A stretch of 9,643 nt of DNA from CAZKUN01 sp964555935 (GTDB lineage: Bacteria > Armatimonadota > Zipacnadia > Zipacnadales > VGFC01), in the NCBI GenBank assembly GCA_964555935.1, contig CAZKUN010000310.1:1-9643 (forward strand), read 5' to 3'. Both the position numbers and the translations under genes were made by a program. The notes under the pieces were generated by a model. The model searched no databases, had not been told where the DNA came from, and was given only the letters and a program-made list of their open reading frames with translations. Positions 1-6,791 of this stretch are shown piece by piece. Positions within the stretch are counted from its first letter, which is position 1; each line of letters starts with the position of its first letter.

Positions 1-985
1 CCGGTCGCGGCAGGTTCAGCACGTCCGGCCACCACCAACCCGCTCGCCGGATGGCTGAGTTCGATTGCTGCGTCTGGATGTAGTCGACAACGTTGATGGC
101 GACACGCTCCGCCGTTAGCTTCGCGCCGCCCGTCTCCGCCACCAGGTCCGACGCCGTCACCGTGGCATTGGTCAGCGCCTCCGCTAGCGGGATAAGCACC
201 ACCTGAAAACTCTCGCGCTCGCGTCCGGCGGCTGAGATCTCCACCTCTCGCGAGAAACGCCCGCCGAAGTCTGCCGCCTGGCGGAATACCTTATCCATCG
301 CCGTCGCGACGCCCAAGATGTAGGGGAGACCCTCCTGCACTTCATTCGCCACCCGCGCGTCATGCTGCGTCACTCTCAGCAGCGTCGGGTCCTCCGGGGT
401 CACCTTATACAGCCGGATGCTGTCCCAACGCGTCGCCGACTTTGTGTCGGTGAAGTCATTCAGCCCGATGGTAAACGCGTCTCCGCAGACGCCTTGCCAC
501 GCCGGCGCCATCCCCGCTAGTTGCTCCTCACCGTCGATGGTCCATCGCAGCACCGCCGACCGCGTGAAGTCGATAGTCATTGTCGTCGGCTGTCCCTCCG
601 TCACTGCCGTCTTCGACCCGATCCCCGCGTTCAGCGTCGGCCGTGTTCCGGTGAACTCAACCACGAACGGGTTCCCGCTGTTGACGCCATTAATCCTGAG
701 ATCCGAGCCCCATCCTCCGAGCTTCATCGGCGTCAGCGTCCACTCCACCCGCACGTACGCGTCCTCGTCAAGCGCCGGCATCGCGTGCTCTCGCAGGCCC
801 TTCAGGCCTTGATGCTCGCCATCGGGAACGCTCTCGGTCAGCAGGGACCCATCACCTGATAGCCTGACCTCGCCCTGCGTCTCCCACAGCGCCGCGTCGA
901 TCTCGTCGAATGTCTCCTCAAAGAACAGCTCCGCCTGCTCCTGCGTAGCCGCGCACGCCGCCAGTACGCCGAGTGTGATGAGCAT
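1..985 (-). CDS. Secreted concanavalin-like plus GH123/DUF4091-like protein, C-terminus beyond the window
   Basis: The frame stays open from the start to the left edge, giving 328 residues without a stop. The start is MLITLGVLAACAATQ: a short hydrophobic segment followed by LAAC, which fits a lipobox and suggests a lipoprotein or at least export. Residues about 20-190 (FFEETFDEIDAALWE near the beginning, WDSIRLYK near the end) look like a concanavalin/LamG-type beta-sandwich of the kind found in carbohydrate-binding modules. Residues about 245-328 carry RERESFQVVLIPL, then NATVTASDL, then GWWWPDVL. This order is typical of the N-terminal beta-sandwich that precedes the catalytic barrel in GH123 (beta-N-acetylgalactosaminidase) and DUF4091 proteins. 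The barrel itself would lie to the left of position 1, so activity cannot be judged. The gene lies 131 bp downstream of the GH16 gene on the same strand. Family assignment is from motif memory. The open frame and export signal are read directly. Confidence 0.72.
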   Translation of the reverse strand, partial: MLITLGVLAACAATQEQAELFFEETFDEIDAALWETQGEVRLSGDGSLLTESVPDGEHQGLKGLREHAMPALDEDAYVRVEWTLTPMKLGGWGSDLRINGVNSGNPFVVEFTGTRPTLNAGIGSKTAVTEGQPTTMTIDFTRSAVLRWTIDGEEQLAGMAPAWQGVCGDAFTIGLNDFTDTKSATRWDSIRLYKVTPEDPTLLRVTQHDARVANEVQEGLPYILGVATAMDKVFRQAADFGGRFSREVEISAAGRERESFQVVLIPLAEALTNATVTASDLVAETGGAKLTAERVAINVVDYIQTQQSNSAIRRAGWWWPDVLNLPRP

Positions 986-990
986 CATGC

Positions 991-997
991 CCTCCTT
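991..997 (-). promoter_or_regulatory. Shine-Dalgarno site that decides the start of the GH123-like gene
   Basis: The minus strand reads AAGGAGG, a near-perfect anti-16S match. It lies inside the longest open frame, whose first ATG is at 1000, so that ATG cannot use it. It is 5 nt upstream of the ATG at 985 and only 2 nt from the ATG at 988. The likely start is therefore 985, with 988 the alternative; 1000 is unlikely. Confidence 0.7.
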
Positions 998-1036
998 CAT
1001 CGCCTGTCCGAGCACCCGATGTAGCCTAACTGGACC

Positions 1037-1053
1037 GCCGGGTTTCACCCGGC
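1037..1053. repeat. Perfect 7-bp hairpin between the GH16 and GH123-like genes
   Basis: The plus strand reads GCCGGGT-TTC-ACCCGGC, a perfect 7-bp stem with a 3-nt loop. It lies in the 131-bp spacer downstream of the GH16 stop and about 50 nt upstream of the GH123-like start. No T-run follows on either strand, so a classic rho-independent terminator is not supported. It could protect mRNA ends or be a REP-like hairpin: its GGGTTTCA core recurs near 8789. Confidence 0.55.
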
Positions 1054-1054
1054 A

Positions 1055-1125
1055 TCGCCGTCCTCCGTCGCCTCACTCGCCGTCCTCCGTCGCCTCACTC
1101 GCCGTCCTCCGTCGCCTCACTCGCC
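1055..1125. repeat. 22-bp tandem repeat, 3.2 copies, overlapping the end of the GH16 gene
   Basis: Three exact 22-bp copies occupy 1055-1076, 1077-1098 and 1099-1120, with a 5-bp partial copy to 1125. On the minus strand each copy contains GTGAGGCGACGGAGGACGG followed by CGA. The copy nearest the gene contains the GH16 stop (TGA at 1119-1117) and adjoins a related gene end, GATGGCGAG. Expansion of the gene's 3' end by replication slippage is therefore the likely origin. The period of 22 is not a multiple of three, so the three TGAs fall in three different frames. Confidence 0.9.
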
Positions 1126-1893
1126 ATCCACCAAGTCATACACGCGCACGTAATCGACCAGGAAAGCGTCCGGCAGATGCGCCTCCGCGATCTCCCCCGC
1201 CCAGTCGCCGATCTCGTCGCTCAGCTTGATGTATAGCGGCACCTGGCATACTCCGCCCGCGCTCGTCCGCCACGTCTCCTCGCCGTCGATCGTGAACACG
1301 TACTCCTTGGGGCTCCACCACAGGCCGAACGTATGCCAACCATCCATGATCCCTGGTATGGTGACGTCCGTTCCAGCCGACTTGTGCTCCTCGCCATACC
1401 CGTCCCAGTGCAGCGCGTGGTGGATCACATCATCCAGCGATGGCTTCTCGTAGATATCGATCTCCGTGCCATTTCGGCCCTCGTCGCCGAGTTCCCCGAC
1501 GCACGCGTTGTAGAGCCAGAACGCCGACCAGTGGCCGACCTCCTTCTGCAGCTTGACGCGCGCGACGTAGTACCCGAAAGCGTGCTCGAACTTCCCGCGC
1601 GTGCGGACGCAACCGTCGACCCACTTGTCGCCATCCTTCAGCGCGCTGATGGCGAGATGTCCATCCCGCACCGATACCGCCTGACGCATCCACCACCCAT
1701 CTCGTCGAGGCGCATCCGGCGGCACTTCCCACTTGCTCTCATCGAGCGAATCGGCCTCGAACTCATCATTCCACGTCAACTCCCACGCCTTGCCCTCCGG
1801 CGCCTCGGGCAGCGTGTCCTTCGGCTTCAACGGAGCCGCCGACACCGCCGTCGCAATCAACAGCGCAGCACCCATCGCGATTAGATTTGTCAT
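1117..1893 (-). CDS. Secreted glycoside hydrolase family 16 (laminarinase/beta-glucanase-like)
   Basis: This 258-residue protein has a signal peptide at about residues 1-20 (MTNLIAMGAALLIATAVSAA, cleavage expected after SAA). The mature part is a single GH16 beta-jelly-roll. It opens with LTWNDEFEADSLDESKWE (about 39-56), a family hallmark. The catalytic motif GTEIDIYE follows, with Glu144 as nucleophile, Asp146 as helper and Glu149 as acid/base. It ends with the usual FLVDYVRVYDL strand. All three catalytic residues are present, so it should be an active retaining endo-glycanase acting outside the cytoplasm. The substrate within GH16 (beta-1,3-glucan, mixed-linkage glucan, agar or carrageenan) cannot be fixed by eye. 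A strong GGAGGA sits 4 nt before the ATG (1903-1898) and supports the start. The gene follows the sulfatase-like gene on the same strand after a 230-bp hairpin-rich spacer, so it may have its own promoter. Confidence 0.93.
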   Translation of the reverse strand: MTNLIAMGAALLIATAVSAAPLKPKDTLPEAPEGKAWELTWNDEFEADSLDESKWEVPPDAPRRDGWWMRQAVSVRDGHLAISALKDGDKWVDGCVRTRGKFEHAFGYYVARVKLQKEVGHWSAFWLYNACVGELGDEGRNGTEIDIYEKPSLDDVIHHALHWDGYGEEHKSAGTDVTIPGIMDGWHTFGLWWSPKEYVFTIDGEETWRTSAGGVCQVPLYIKLSDEIGDWAGEIAEAHLPDAFLVDYVRVYDLVDGE

Positions 1894-1947
1894 CTCGTCC
1901 TCCGTTCTTGATCCATCTTGCTCTCCGTCATTCGTCGCCGCTCCGTA

Positions 1948-1968
1948 CGACGATCGTCCCGATCGTCG
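1948..1968. repeat. Perfect 9-bp hairpin in the leader region of the GH16 gene
   Basis: CGACGATCG at 1948-1956 and CGATCGTCG at 1960-1968 form a perfect 9-bp stem with a TCC loop. It lies about 45 nt upstream of the GH16 ribosome-binding site. It could be a 5'-leader structure, an operator-like dyad, or part of the transcription end of the upstream sulfatase-like gene. A smaller 6-bp stem (CGATCT/AGATCG) lies at 1998-2012. There is no T-run and no recognisable promoter beside either. Confidence 0.5.
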
Positions 1969-2088
1969 ATGCCGTCATCCATCAGAAGAGGCGAATACGA
2001 TCTCGAAGATCGACGGGGCCCTCTGCTGCCCGCGGGGGCTGCGGCCGGCGTCTCATTCGTCCCTCATCGGCACCCGATCTTCGCGTGG

Positions 2089-2110
2089 CGACGGGGTTCC
2101 TGCCCCGTCG
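2089..2110. terminator. 8-bp GC-rich hairpin just past the sulfatase-like gene
   Basis: CGACGGGG (2089-2096) pairs perfectly with CCCCGTCG (2103-2110) around a 6-nt loop. It starts 13 nt past the stop of the sulfatase-like gene, the usual place for a terminator or an mRNA-stabilising stem. No T-run follows on the minus strand, so factor-independent termination would be weak. The GGGGTTCC arm resembles the hairpins at 1037-1053 and 8788-8801, so it could instead be a member of a dispersed hairpin family. Confidence 0.45.
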
Positions 2111-2123
2111 GAGGCCGCCCCTC

Positions 2124-3515
2124 TCAGATCACCCTCCGCGCCGGCAACCCTCGTCGCCTCCTCGGCATGAACTCAGCGCGCCCTTCCAGCCACTCCGCTG
2201 GACACTCCAGCTCCCTCAGCACATCCAGGTACGAGCGGTGCATCGCCCGCGCCGCGTCCGTCTCCTCGGCGATGATGTTCCTCGTCTCCTCGGGATCCAC
2301 GGTGAGGTCATACAGCTCCGACTCGCACTCATCGCCCCCGTAGACGTAGAGGTAGTCGCCATTCCTCAGGCTCGACGGCGCGCGCGCCTCTGTGTCCTGC
2401 GCGAAGGTGAGGCTGGTAATCGCGAAGTCCCTGGTCGCGGCGCTCTGACCTCGCAGCGCGGGCGCGAGCGACATGCCCTGGCACTGCTCCGGCACGTCGG
2501 CCCCCGCGAGATTGAGAATGGTGGGCATGAGGTCGGGCGGCTGAGCGAACGCCGGGATGCGTTGCCCCGGCGCGATCCCTGGTCCGCATGCAATCAGCGG
2601 CGGGCGAGCGATGGTCTCATACAGCGGCCATCGTTTGCAGATCACGTTCTGGCGCGTGAGTTGCACCTTGCCGATGTACCCGTGCTCGCCGTGGTAGAAG
2701 CCGTGGTCGCTGGTGAAGATTACGAGCGTGTCGTCCCACAGTTCCATCCGGTCAAGCGCCTCCAGCAAGTGCCCGATCCACGCATCCACCATCGTCAGCT
2801 CGGCGGCGTACATCCGCCGCATGTGTCGGATCTCGTCCTCGGTCGCGTATCCTGATGGCTCATACGCCGGCTCGAACAGCTCGTCCCCGTCGTACTCGGG
2901 ATCGTAGCGGTCGATGTAATACCTCGGTGGATCCCATGGCTCGTGGGGATCGAAGGTGTCGACCATCAGGAAGAAGGGCTCGTCGGACTTCCACTGGCCC
3001 TCCAGCCAGTTCCGCGCCGTCCGCATCGTCCTCGCCGCGCACGTATCCTCCTCGCCCGGGCGCGCGGCGGCATTTCGGAGCATGGTCTGAACGCGCGGCA
3101 TCGGGCCGCGCAACTTGCTCAGCTTCGCCGGCAACTTGACGCGCGCGCCGTCGGGATCGAGGTCGCGTCCTTGTCCCAGAATCAGCTCATGCTCATCGAA
3201 GTCCGGGCCGAACCACCCGTTCGACGGCGTGTCGGCGAACATCGCGGTCCTGTATCCCGCCGCGGCCATCTCCTTCGGTAGCGTGCGGTGCTCCCACGGC
3301 CATTCGCGCGACCATGGCATGTACGGGAAGGTGAACCGCCCGCTCAGCAGGTCTTGGCGCATCGGACCGGTGGGGAAGCTGCCCGCGTAGAATCGGCTGA
3401 ACAGCGCGCCCCTCTCGGCCAGCGCGTCGATGTTCGGCGTCCGGCACCACGGATGCCCATAGCACCCCAAGTAATCCGCGCGCGTGCTGTCGGCGATGAT
3501 GAGCAGAACGTTCAT
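2124..3515 (-). CDS. Sulfatase-superfamily hydrolase with Thr at the nucleophile position and no signal peptide
   Basis: This 463-residue protein has the sulfatase/alkaline-phosphatase fold signature throughout. It has an N-terminal metal-site strand LLIIADSTRADYLGCYG (Asp9), then TPNIDALAERG, the second site DPHEPW (Asp189, His191), and the metal pair in FTSDHGFYHGEHG (Asp270, His271). The conserved catalytic segment reads SFPTGPMRQDLLSGR (46-60). Aligned on the R-x-x-L-L-x-G anchor, the residue at the C/S-x-P-x-R position is Thr49. It cannot become formylglycine, so a phospho- or phosphonate-type hydrolase is as plausible as a sulfatase. The second metal ligand of the usual DD pair is Ser10. 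AAGGAG lies 7 nt upstream of the ATG (3528-3523), and the fold begins at residue 2, so no signal peptide exists and the protein should be cytosolic. The permease gene ends 110 bp upstream on the same strand. Fold assignment is firm; substrate is unknown. Confidence 0.9.
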   Translation of the reverse strand: MNVLLIIADSTRADYLGCYGHPWCRTPNIDALAERGALFSRFYAGSFPTGPMRQDLLSGRFTFPYMPWSREWPWEHRTLPKEMAAAGYRTAMFADTPSNGWFGPDFDEHELILGQGRDLDPDGARVKLPAKLSKLRGPMPRVQTMLRNAAARPGEEDTCAARTMRTARNWLEGQWKSDEPFFLMVDTFDPHEPWDPPRYYIDRYDPEYDGDELFEPAYEPSGYATEDEIRHMRRMYAAELTMVDAWIGHLLEALDRMELWDDTLVIFTSDHGFYHGEHGYIGKVQLTRQNVICKRWPLYETIARPPLIACGPGIAPGQRIPAFAQPPDLMPTILNLAGADVPEQCQGMSLAPALRGQSAATRDFAITSLTFAQDTEARAPSSLRNGDYLYVYGGDECESELYDLTVDPEETRNIIAEETDAARAMHRSYLDVLRELECPAEWLEGRAEFMPRRRRGLPARRVI

Positions 3516-3625
3516 TGATGCGCTCCTTGGGGGATGCTAATGTTGCCGATACCTTCCGGCATAGGCGCACGCCGACCTCTACCCTCGCATCTCCCTACGC
3601 CCTTCTCCCAGTCCCGACGCCGTTG

Positions 3626-5242
3626 CTACCCGGGATCGCCGGCGAGGCACTCTTCGAGGATCGCCATCTCGCGGTCCGCCAGGGCGGGTGCGGTGATGTG
3701 CTTGAGGGTTAACAGATACAGCCCGAGGCTGTAGGCCAACGCCGCCGGGATCACGAGGATGAACGCGAAGGGCTTGTTCATGGCAAGAGGCAAGACGCTG
3801 CCCAGCACAATGGGGAGGCCGGCGATGCCCGCGACGATCAGGGCGAGCACGTAGACCAGCGCCGTCAGGCATCCCTTCCCGGATGACGACGTGAAGGGAT
3901 TCTGCCCCTTCTTCGCCGCGCGCATCGGGAAGAGGACCGAGACGAGGTTGCCGACCGCCGCGAAGATGATCGCGCCTGACAGGATCATCGGGGGCATAAC
4001 GGCCGCGACGCGCATGCCCTTGAACACGATGCCCGCGGCGAGGGCGGCGATACACCCGGTGAGCGTGGCTACGGAGATCGCGGCGAGGTTCTTGCCCATC
4101 AGGATCCGATCTCGGCCGCAGGGCGTCGCGAAGAGCAACCGCAACCCCTCGCGGTCGATACCGAAGACATTGAAGAAGAGATGCCGGCAGGTTGTCACCA
4201 TCAGAGCCGAGAGGAGCGGCACTACGATGACGGGCGGCACCTCGATTCCGACGGACTTGAACCGCCCCAGCAACAGAGCCAACACGAGGAGCGGCAGGAT
4301 GAACATCAGTCGATGGTGGGTATCGCGCCAGTAGTAGCGCGCCTCCTTCACCGCCATGGCCCTCAGGGGAGTGGTTGCGAGTCGCTCAAGTAGCGGGACC
4401 CGCGCGGCGCGGGTACGGGGTCTGCTCTTTGCGAGCGACCTGCCCACTTCGCCGCCATGGAGCCTCGCTAGCACCCACGCCCCCAGCGCGACCGCGATCG
4501 CGGCGTATGCCAGGCAGGCGGCGAGATAGAGCGCTGCCGGGAGCCACTGACCATGCTCAGCGGCGGCGATGGCGCGGGCCGCGACGCCGGGCGGGGTAAA
4601 GCCGATGTAGTCCGACGGACGCCAACGCACCAGAATCTCAAATAGGTCTCCCCGGCTCACGATGGCGATGGGGATGAAGTAGAGAATCACCCCAGCGAGC
4701 GGCGCCAGCAAGACGGCCCAATCGCTCATCCGCCGGCTGCGGAGAATGCTGAGCAGCGCCCACAGGAAGGCCTGGCTGAGAGCGATGGTGTGGATCATGA
4801 ACAGCGCGAGGGCGAGCACCGCGACCACGCCGGCGGGGGCGCTGGTCGCGTGATGATAGGCGATGACGGCGAAGGCGGGGATGATGATGAACGTGGTCGG
4901 ATCGACGACGCATCCGAGCGCGTTCGCCAGGAAGATGGTGGTCCGGCGGACGGGGTAGATGAAGAGCTTGGTGAGATCGCAGGATTGGTTGAGGCTGAAG
5001 CCAAAAATCGGGAAGGAAAGCCAGAAGAGCCAGGCGTTCGCGAGCAGCATGTGGAGCCAGTCGGCGCGCTGCTCGCCGCTAAGCTGATTCAGCCCGGAGG
5101 AGGCGAAGGCGCCGCCGCAGACCCCCAGCGGGATGATGAAGAAGAAGAGCAGCAGGAAGGTGCCGGCGCCCTGCCCCGCGCTCCGGCTACCGCGGAACGC
5201 GAGACGCAGTCTGAGTAAGATGATCGGGGCCACGCGATCCAA
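3626..5242 (-). CDS. ABC-2-type permease / putative ABC exporter membrane subunit
   Basis: The protein is predicted at 538 residues from a TTG start, with about 12 hydrophobic spans. The first is near residues 27-49 (GTFLLLFFFIIPLG), and the last is near 487-512. It is built as two similar halves. DLTKLFIYPVRRTTIFLAN (about 89-107) in the first half matches GLRLLFATPCGRDRILMGKN (about 366-385) in the second. This L-L-x-x-P-x-R-x-x-I pattern is typical of ABC-2-type permeases, and PLRAMAVKEARYYWRD (about 292-307) fits the usual cytoplasmic entry to the second half. Such subunits need an ATPase partner, and none is in the window. The start is uncertain. The frame stays open to an ATG at 5458, but that would overlap the divergent gene and add 72 poorly conserved-looking residues. 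TTG at 5242 has GGGAAAGGA 9 nt upstream, and GTG at 5233 is an alternative. The transported substrate is unknown. Confidence 0.8.
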   Translation of the reverse strand: MDRVAPIILLRLRLAFRGSRSAGQGAGTFLLLFFFIIPLGVCGGAFASSGLNQLSGEQRADWLHMLLANAWLFWLSFPIFGFSLNQSCDLTKLFIYPVRRTTIFLANALGCVVDPTTFIIIPAFAVIAYHHATSAPAGVVAVLALALFMIHTIALSQAFLWALLSILRSRRMSDWAVLLAPLAGVILYFIPIAIVSRGDLFEILVRWRPSDYIGFTPPGVAARAIAAAEHGQWLPAALYLAACLAYAAIAVALGAWVLARLHGGEVGRSLAKSRPRTRAARVPLLERLATTPLRAMAVKEARYYWRDTHHRLMFILPLLVLALLLGRFKSVGIEVPPVIVVPLLSALMVTTCRHLFFNVFGIDREGLRLLFATPCGRDRILMGKNLAAISVATLTGCIAALAAGIVFKGMRVAAVMPPMILSGAIIFAAVGNLVSVLFPMRAAKKGQNPFTSSSGKGCLTALVYVLALIVAGIAGLPIVLGSVLPLAMNKPFAFILVIPAALAYSLGLYLLTLKHITAPALADREMAILEECLAGDPG

Positions 5243-5434
5243 CGCTACCCATCCTTTCCCTCGGGGCTTCCACCACGCACGCAAGGATACTGCCAACAGC
5301 CGCGGGACTTCGGTGAGCGCGGAGCCGATACCTTTGGTGCATAGCCGCGCGCGCAGGTTTCCGGAGCCCGGATGGCCAAGCGTTGCAGCGTGCAGTTGAC
5401 CGTTCACACAACGCCGGACTTGGCGGCGCGTGAG

Positions 5435-5440
5435 AAGGAG
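5435..5440 (+). promoter_or_regulatory. Shine-Dalgarno site that decides the start of the 5448-6764 gene
   Basis: AAGGAG lies 7 nt upstream of the ATG at 5448. The longer frame would begin with GTG at 5430, upstream of this site, and has no comparable ribosome-binding sequence. The ATG start also leaves a tidy signal peptide, so 5448 is preferred. Confidence 0.7.
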
Positions 5441-5447
5441 CATCGCG

Positions 5448-6764
5448 ATGGCGGGCATTTGCAGGCGGGGGAGTATCTACCGGGTGGCTGCCCTATTGCT
5501 CGCGGCGACGGCACTGCCTCGGCTCGACGCCGAGGAAGTGGCCACGACCGCCGCAGTGCGCGCTGACGGGACCCTCCTGGTGGACGGTCGGCCGGTGTTT
5601 CCCGTCGGGATGCATACCGAAGACGCGACATCCATGGCGCCCCTGGCCGAAGCCGGCTTCAACTTCGTCTCCGGAACGGGCGAGTGGAACGATGAGCACT
5701 ACGCGGCGGCTCGCGACCAAAACCTCATCATCCTTGGCGGCCACTACGTGTGGGCGACCTTCGCGACCTTCCGAGGCGAGGGCGGGATCGATCTGCGGCC
5801 GAGCGAAGAGGCGGGCTTGCAGAACGTCCTCGCCCACGGCCGCGATTGGGGCTGGCGGATGCCGCTTGACACCCTCGCCACCCACGACCCGCTGCCCGGG
5901 GTGATTGGGTGGCGCACCAACGAGGAACCCGAGGCGCGACTCGCCGAGAGCATCGAGTACGCGTACGAGATCTTCAAGTCTCACAGCCCATCGCACATCG
6001 TGGCGACGCTCTCGTGCGACCCGAGATGGTTCCACATGTTCCGGAACACGGCCGATGTGCTGATCGTGGACAACTACCCATTCCGCGCCGGAACTGGCGC
6101 CAAGCGCTCGCTGCTGGAGACGTACGACTGGATCAGGCGCGGGGTCGAGGCCATGGACGGGAAAGCCGTCTGGCTCATGCCTCAGCTAATGCCGCCCTCG
6201 TACTGGTCGCGCAAGCCCACCGACGAACTCTCGTTGGCGGACATGCGACTGCAGAACTATGCCGGGCTGATCGCGGGCGCCAAGGGCGTCATCATGTACA
6301 ACTACAGCGCGTTCACGCATGTCTACGAGAGGGATGCCGATGGCGAGCGAACGAGCCGGCCTGCCGGTGAGGAGGTGATGCGGCGCAGGTGGGAGGCGGT
6401 CACGAGCCTGGCGGCGGAGCTGAACGAGTTGGGGCCGATCATCTGCGACGCTCGCCCGACCCGGGAACTCGACATCCGGTGGCTGGCGCCGGGCGGCGTG
6501 GGCCCCGGACCGCAGATGACGCGCGAACTCGACCACTACGGCAAGAAGTACGTGCTCGTGGCGAGCGGGCTGGATGTCCCCATCGAGGGGAAGATCTACG
6601 GCATCAACGGGGGCAACCGCCGCGCCTACGACGCGAGCGTCTTCCTGGGAGAGGGCGACCTCTCGGTCACCACGGAGACCCCCGGCGAGCCCGCCATCAC
6701 CGTCGGCCCGCGCGGCGCGGGGGTCTTCCTGCTGACAAGGCGTCCCGTCGCGTTGGCCGAGTAG
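5448..6764 (+). CDS. Secreted TIM-barrel glycosidase-like protein (clan GH-A type, probable nucleophile lost)
   Basis: This 438-residue protein has a signal peptide at about residues 1-28 (CRR in the n-region, then VAALLLAATALPRLDA). A short strand pair, GTLLVDGRPVFPVGMHTED (41-59), opens a beta/alpha barrel, as in many GH5/GH42-like proteins. PLPGVIGWRTNEEPEARL (148-165) ends barrel strand 4 and supplies Asn158-Glu159, matching the clan GH-A Asn-Glu acid/base pair. AVWLMPQLMPPSYW (240-253) sits where the strand-7 nucleophile glutamate is expected but offers Gln246. The barrel closes with YAGLIAGAKGVIMYNYSAF (271-289). A C-terminal beta domain (about 335-430) follows. The protein may be a barrel with altered chemistry or only sugar binding. 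No CAZy family can be named by eye. The gene is divergent from the permease and converges on the GH39-like gene with 27 bp between stops. Gene and export are clear; the exact activity is not. Confidence 0.82.
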   Translation: MAGICRRGSIYRVAALLLAATALPRLDAEEVATTAAVRADGTLLVDGRPVFPVGMHTEDATSMAPLAEAGFNFVSGTGEWNDEHYAAARDQNLIILGGHYVWATFATFRGEGGIDLRPSEEAGLQNVLAHGRDWGWRMPLDTLATHDPLPGVIGWRTNEEPEARLAESIEYAYEIFKSHSPSHIVATLSCDPRWFHMFRNTADVLIVDNYPFRAGTGAKRSLLETYDWIRRGVEAMDGKAVWLMPQLMPPSYWSRKPTDELSLADMRLQNYAGLIAGAKGVIMYNYSAFTHVYERDADGERTSRPAGEEVMRRRWEAVTSLAAELNELGPIICDARPTRELDIRWLAPGGVGPGPQMTRELDHYGKKYVLVASGLDVPIEGKIYGINGGNRRAYDASVFLGEGDLSVTTETPGEPAITVGPRGAGVFLLTRRPVALAE

Positions 6765-6775
6765 CTGGCCGTCCG

Positions 6776-6790
6776 CGCGGGCTACCCGCG
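6776..6790. terminator. Hairpin between two convergent genes, possible bidirectional terminator
   Basis: CGCGGG-CTA-CCCGCG is a perfect 6-bp GC stem with a 3-nt loop, filling most of the 27-bp gap between the stop codons at 6764 and 6792. Position and symmetry suit a shared terminator. There is no T-run on either side, so the strength is doubtful. Confidence 0.45.
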
Positions 6791-6791
6791 T

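Noticed and set aside
1026..1055. Tiny minus-strand frame starting at the ATG just past the tandem repeat (MPGETRRSS)
   Set aside because: It has GGAGGA upstream, but that sequence is part of the repeat. Nine codons running through a hairpin give no support for a gene.
1055..1125. Tandem repeats as a CRISPR array
   Set aside because: The 22-bp units are directly adjacent with no spacers, and there are no cas genes.
1887..2855. Plus-strand open frame of 322 codons opposite the sulfatase-like gene
   Set aside because: It is Arg/Pro/His-rich in the way GC-rich antisense frames are, has no domain, and overlaps a firmly identified gene.
3516..3625. Spacer between the permease and sulfatase-like genes
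   Set aside because: Apart from the sulfatase ribosome-binding site at 3523-3528, I see no promoter, hairpin or RNA gene in it.
5396..5424. TTGACC at 5396-5401 as a -35 box for the plus-strand gene
   Set aside because: No acceptable -10 hexamer lies 16-18 nt downstream, and no sigma-factor consensus is known for this organism.
5243..5458. N-terminal extension of the permease to the ATG at 5458
   Set aside because: It would overlap the divergent gene's start, lacks a good ribosome-binding site and adds residues without membrane or domain features. It is kept only as an alternative start.
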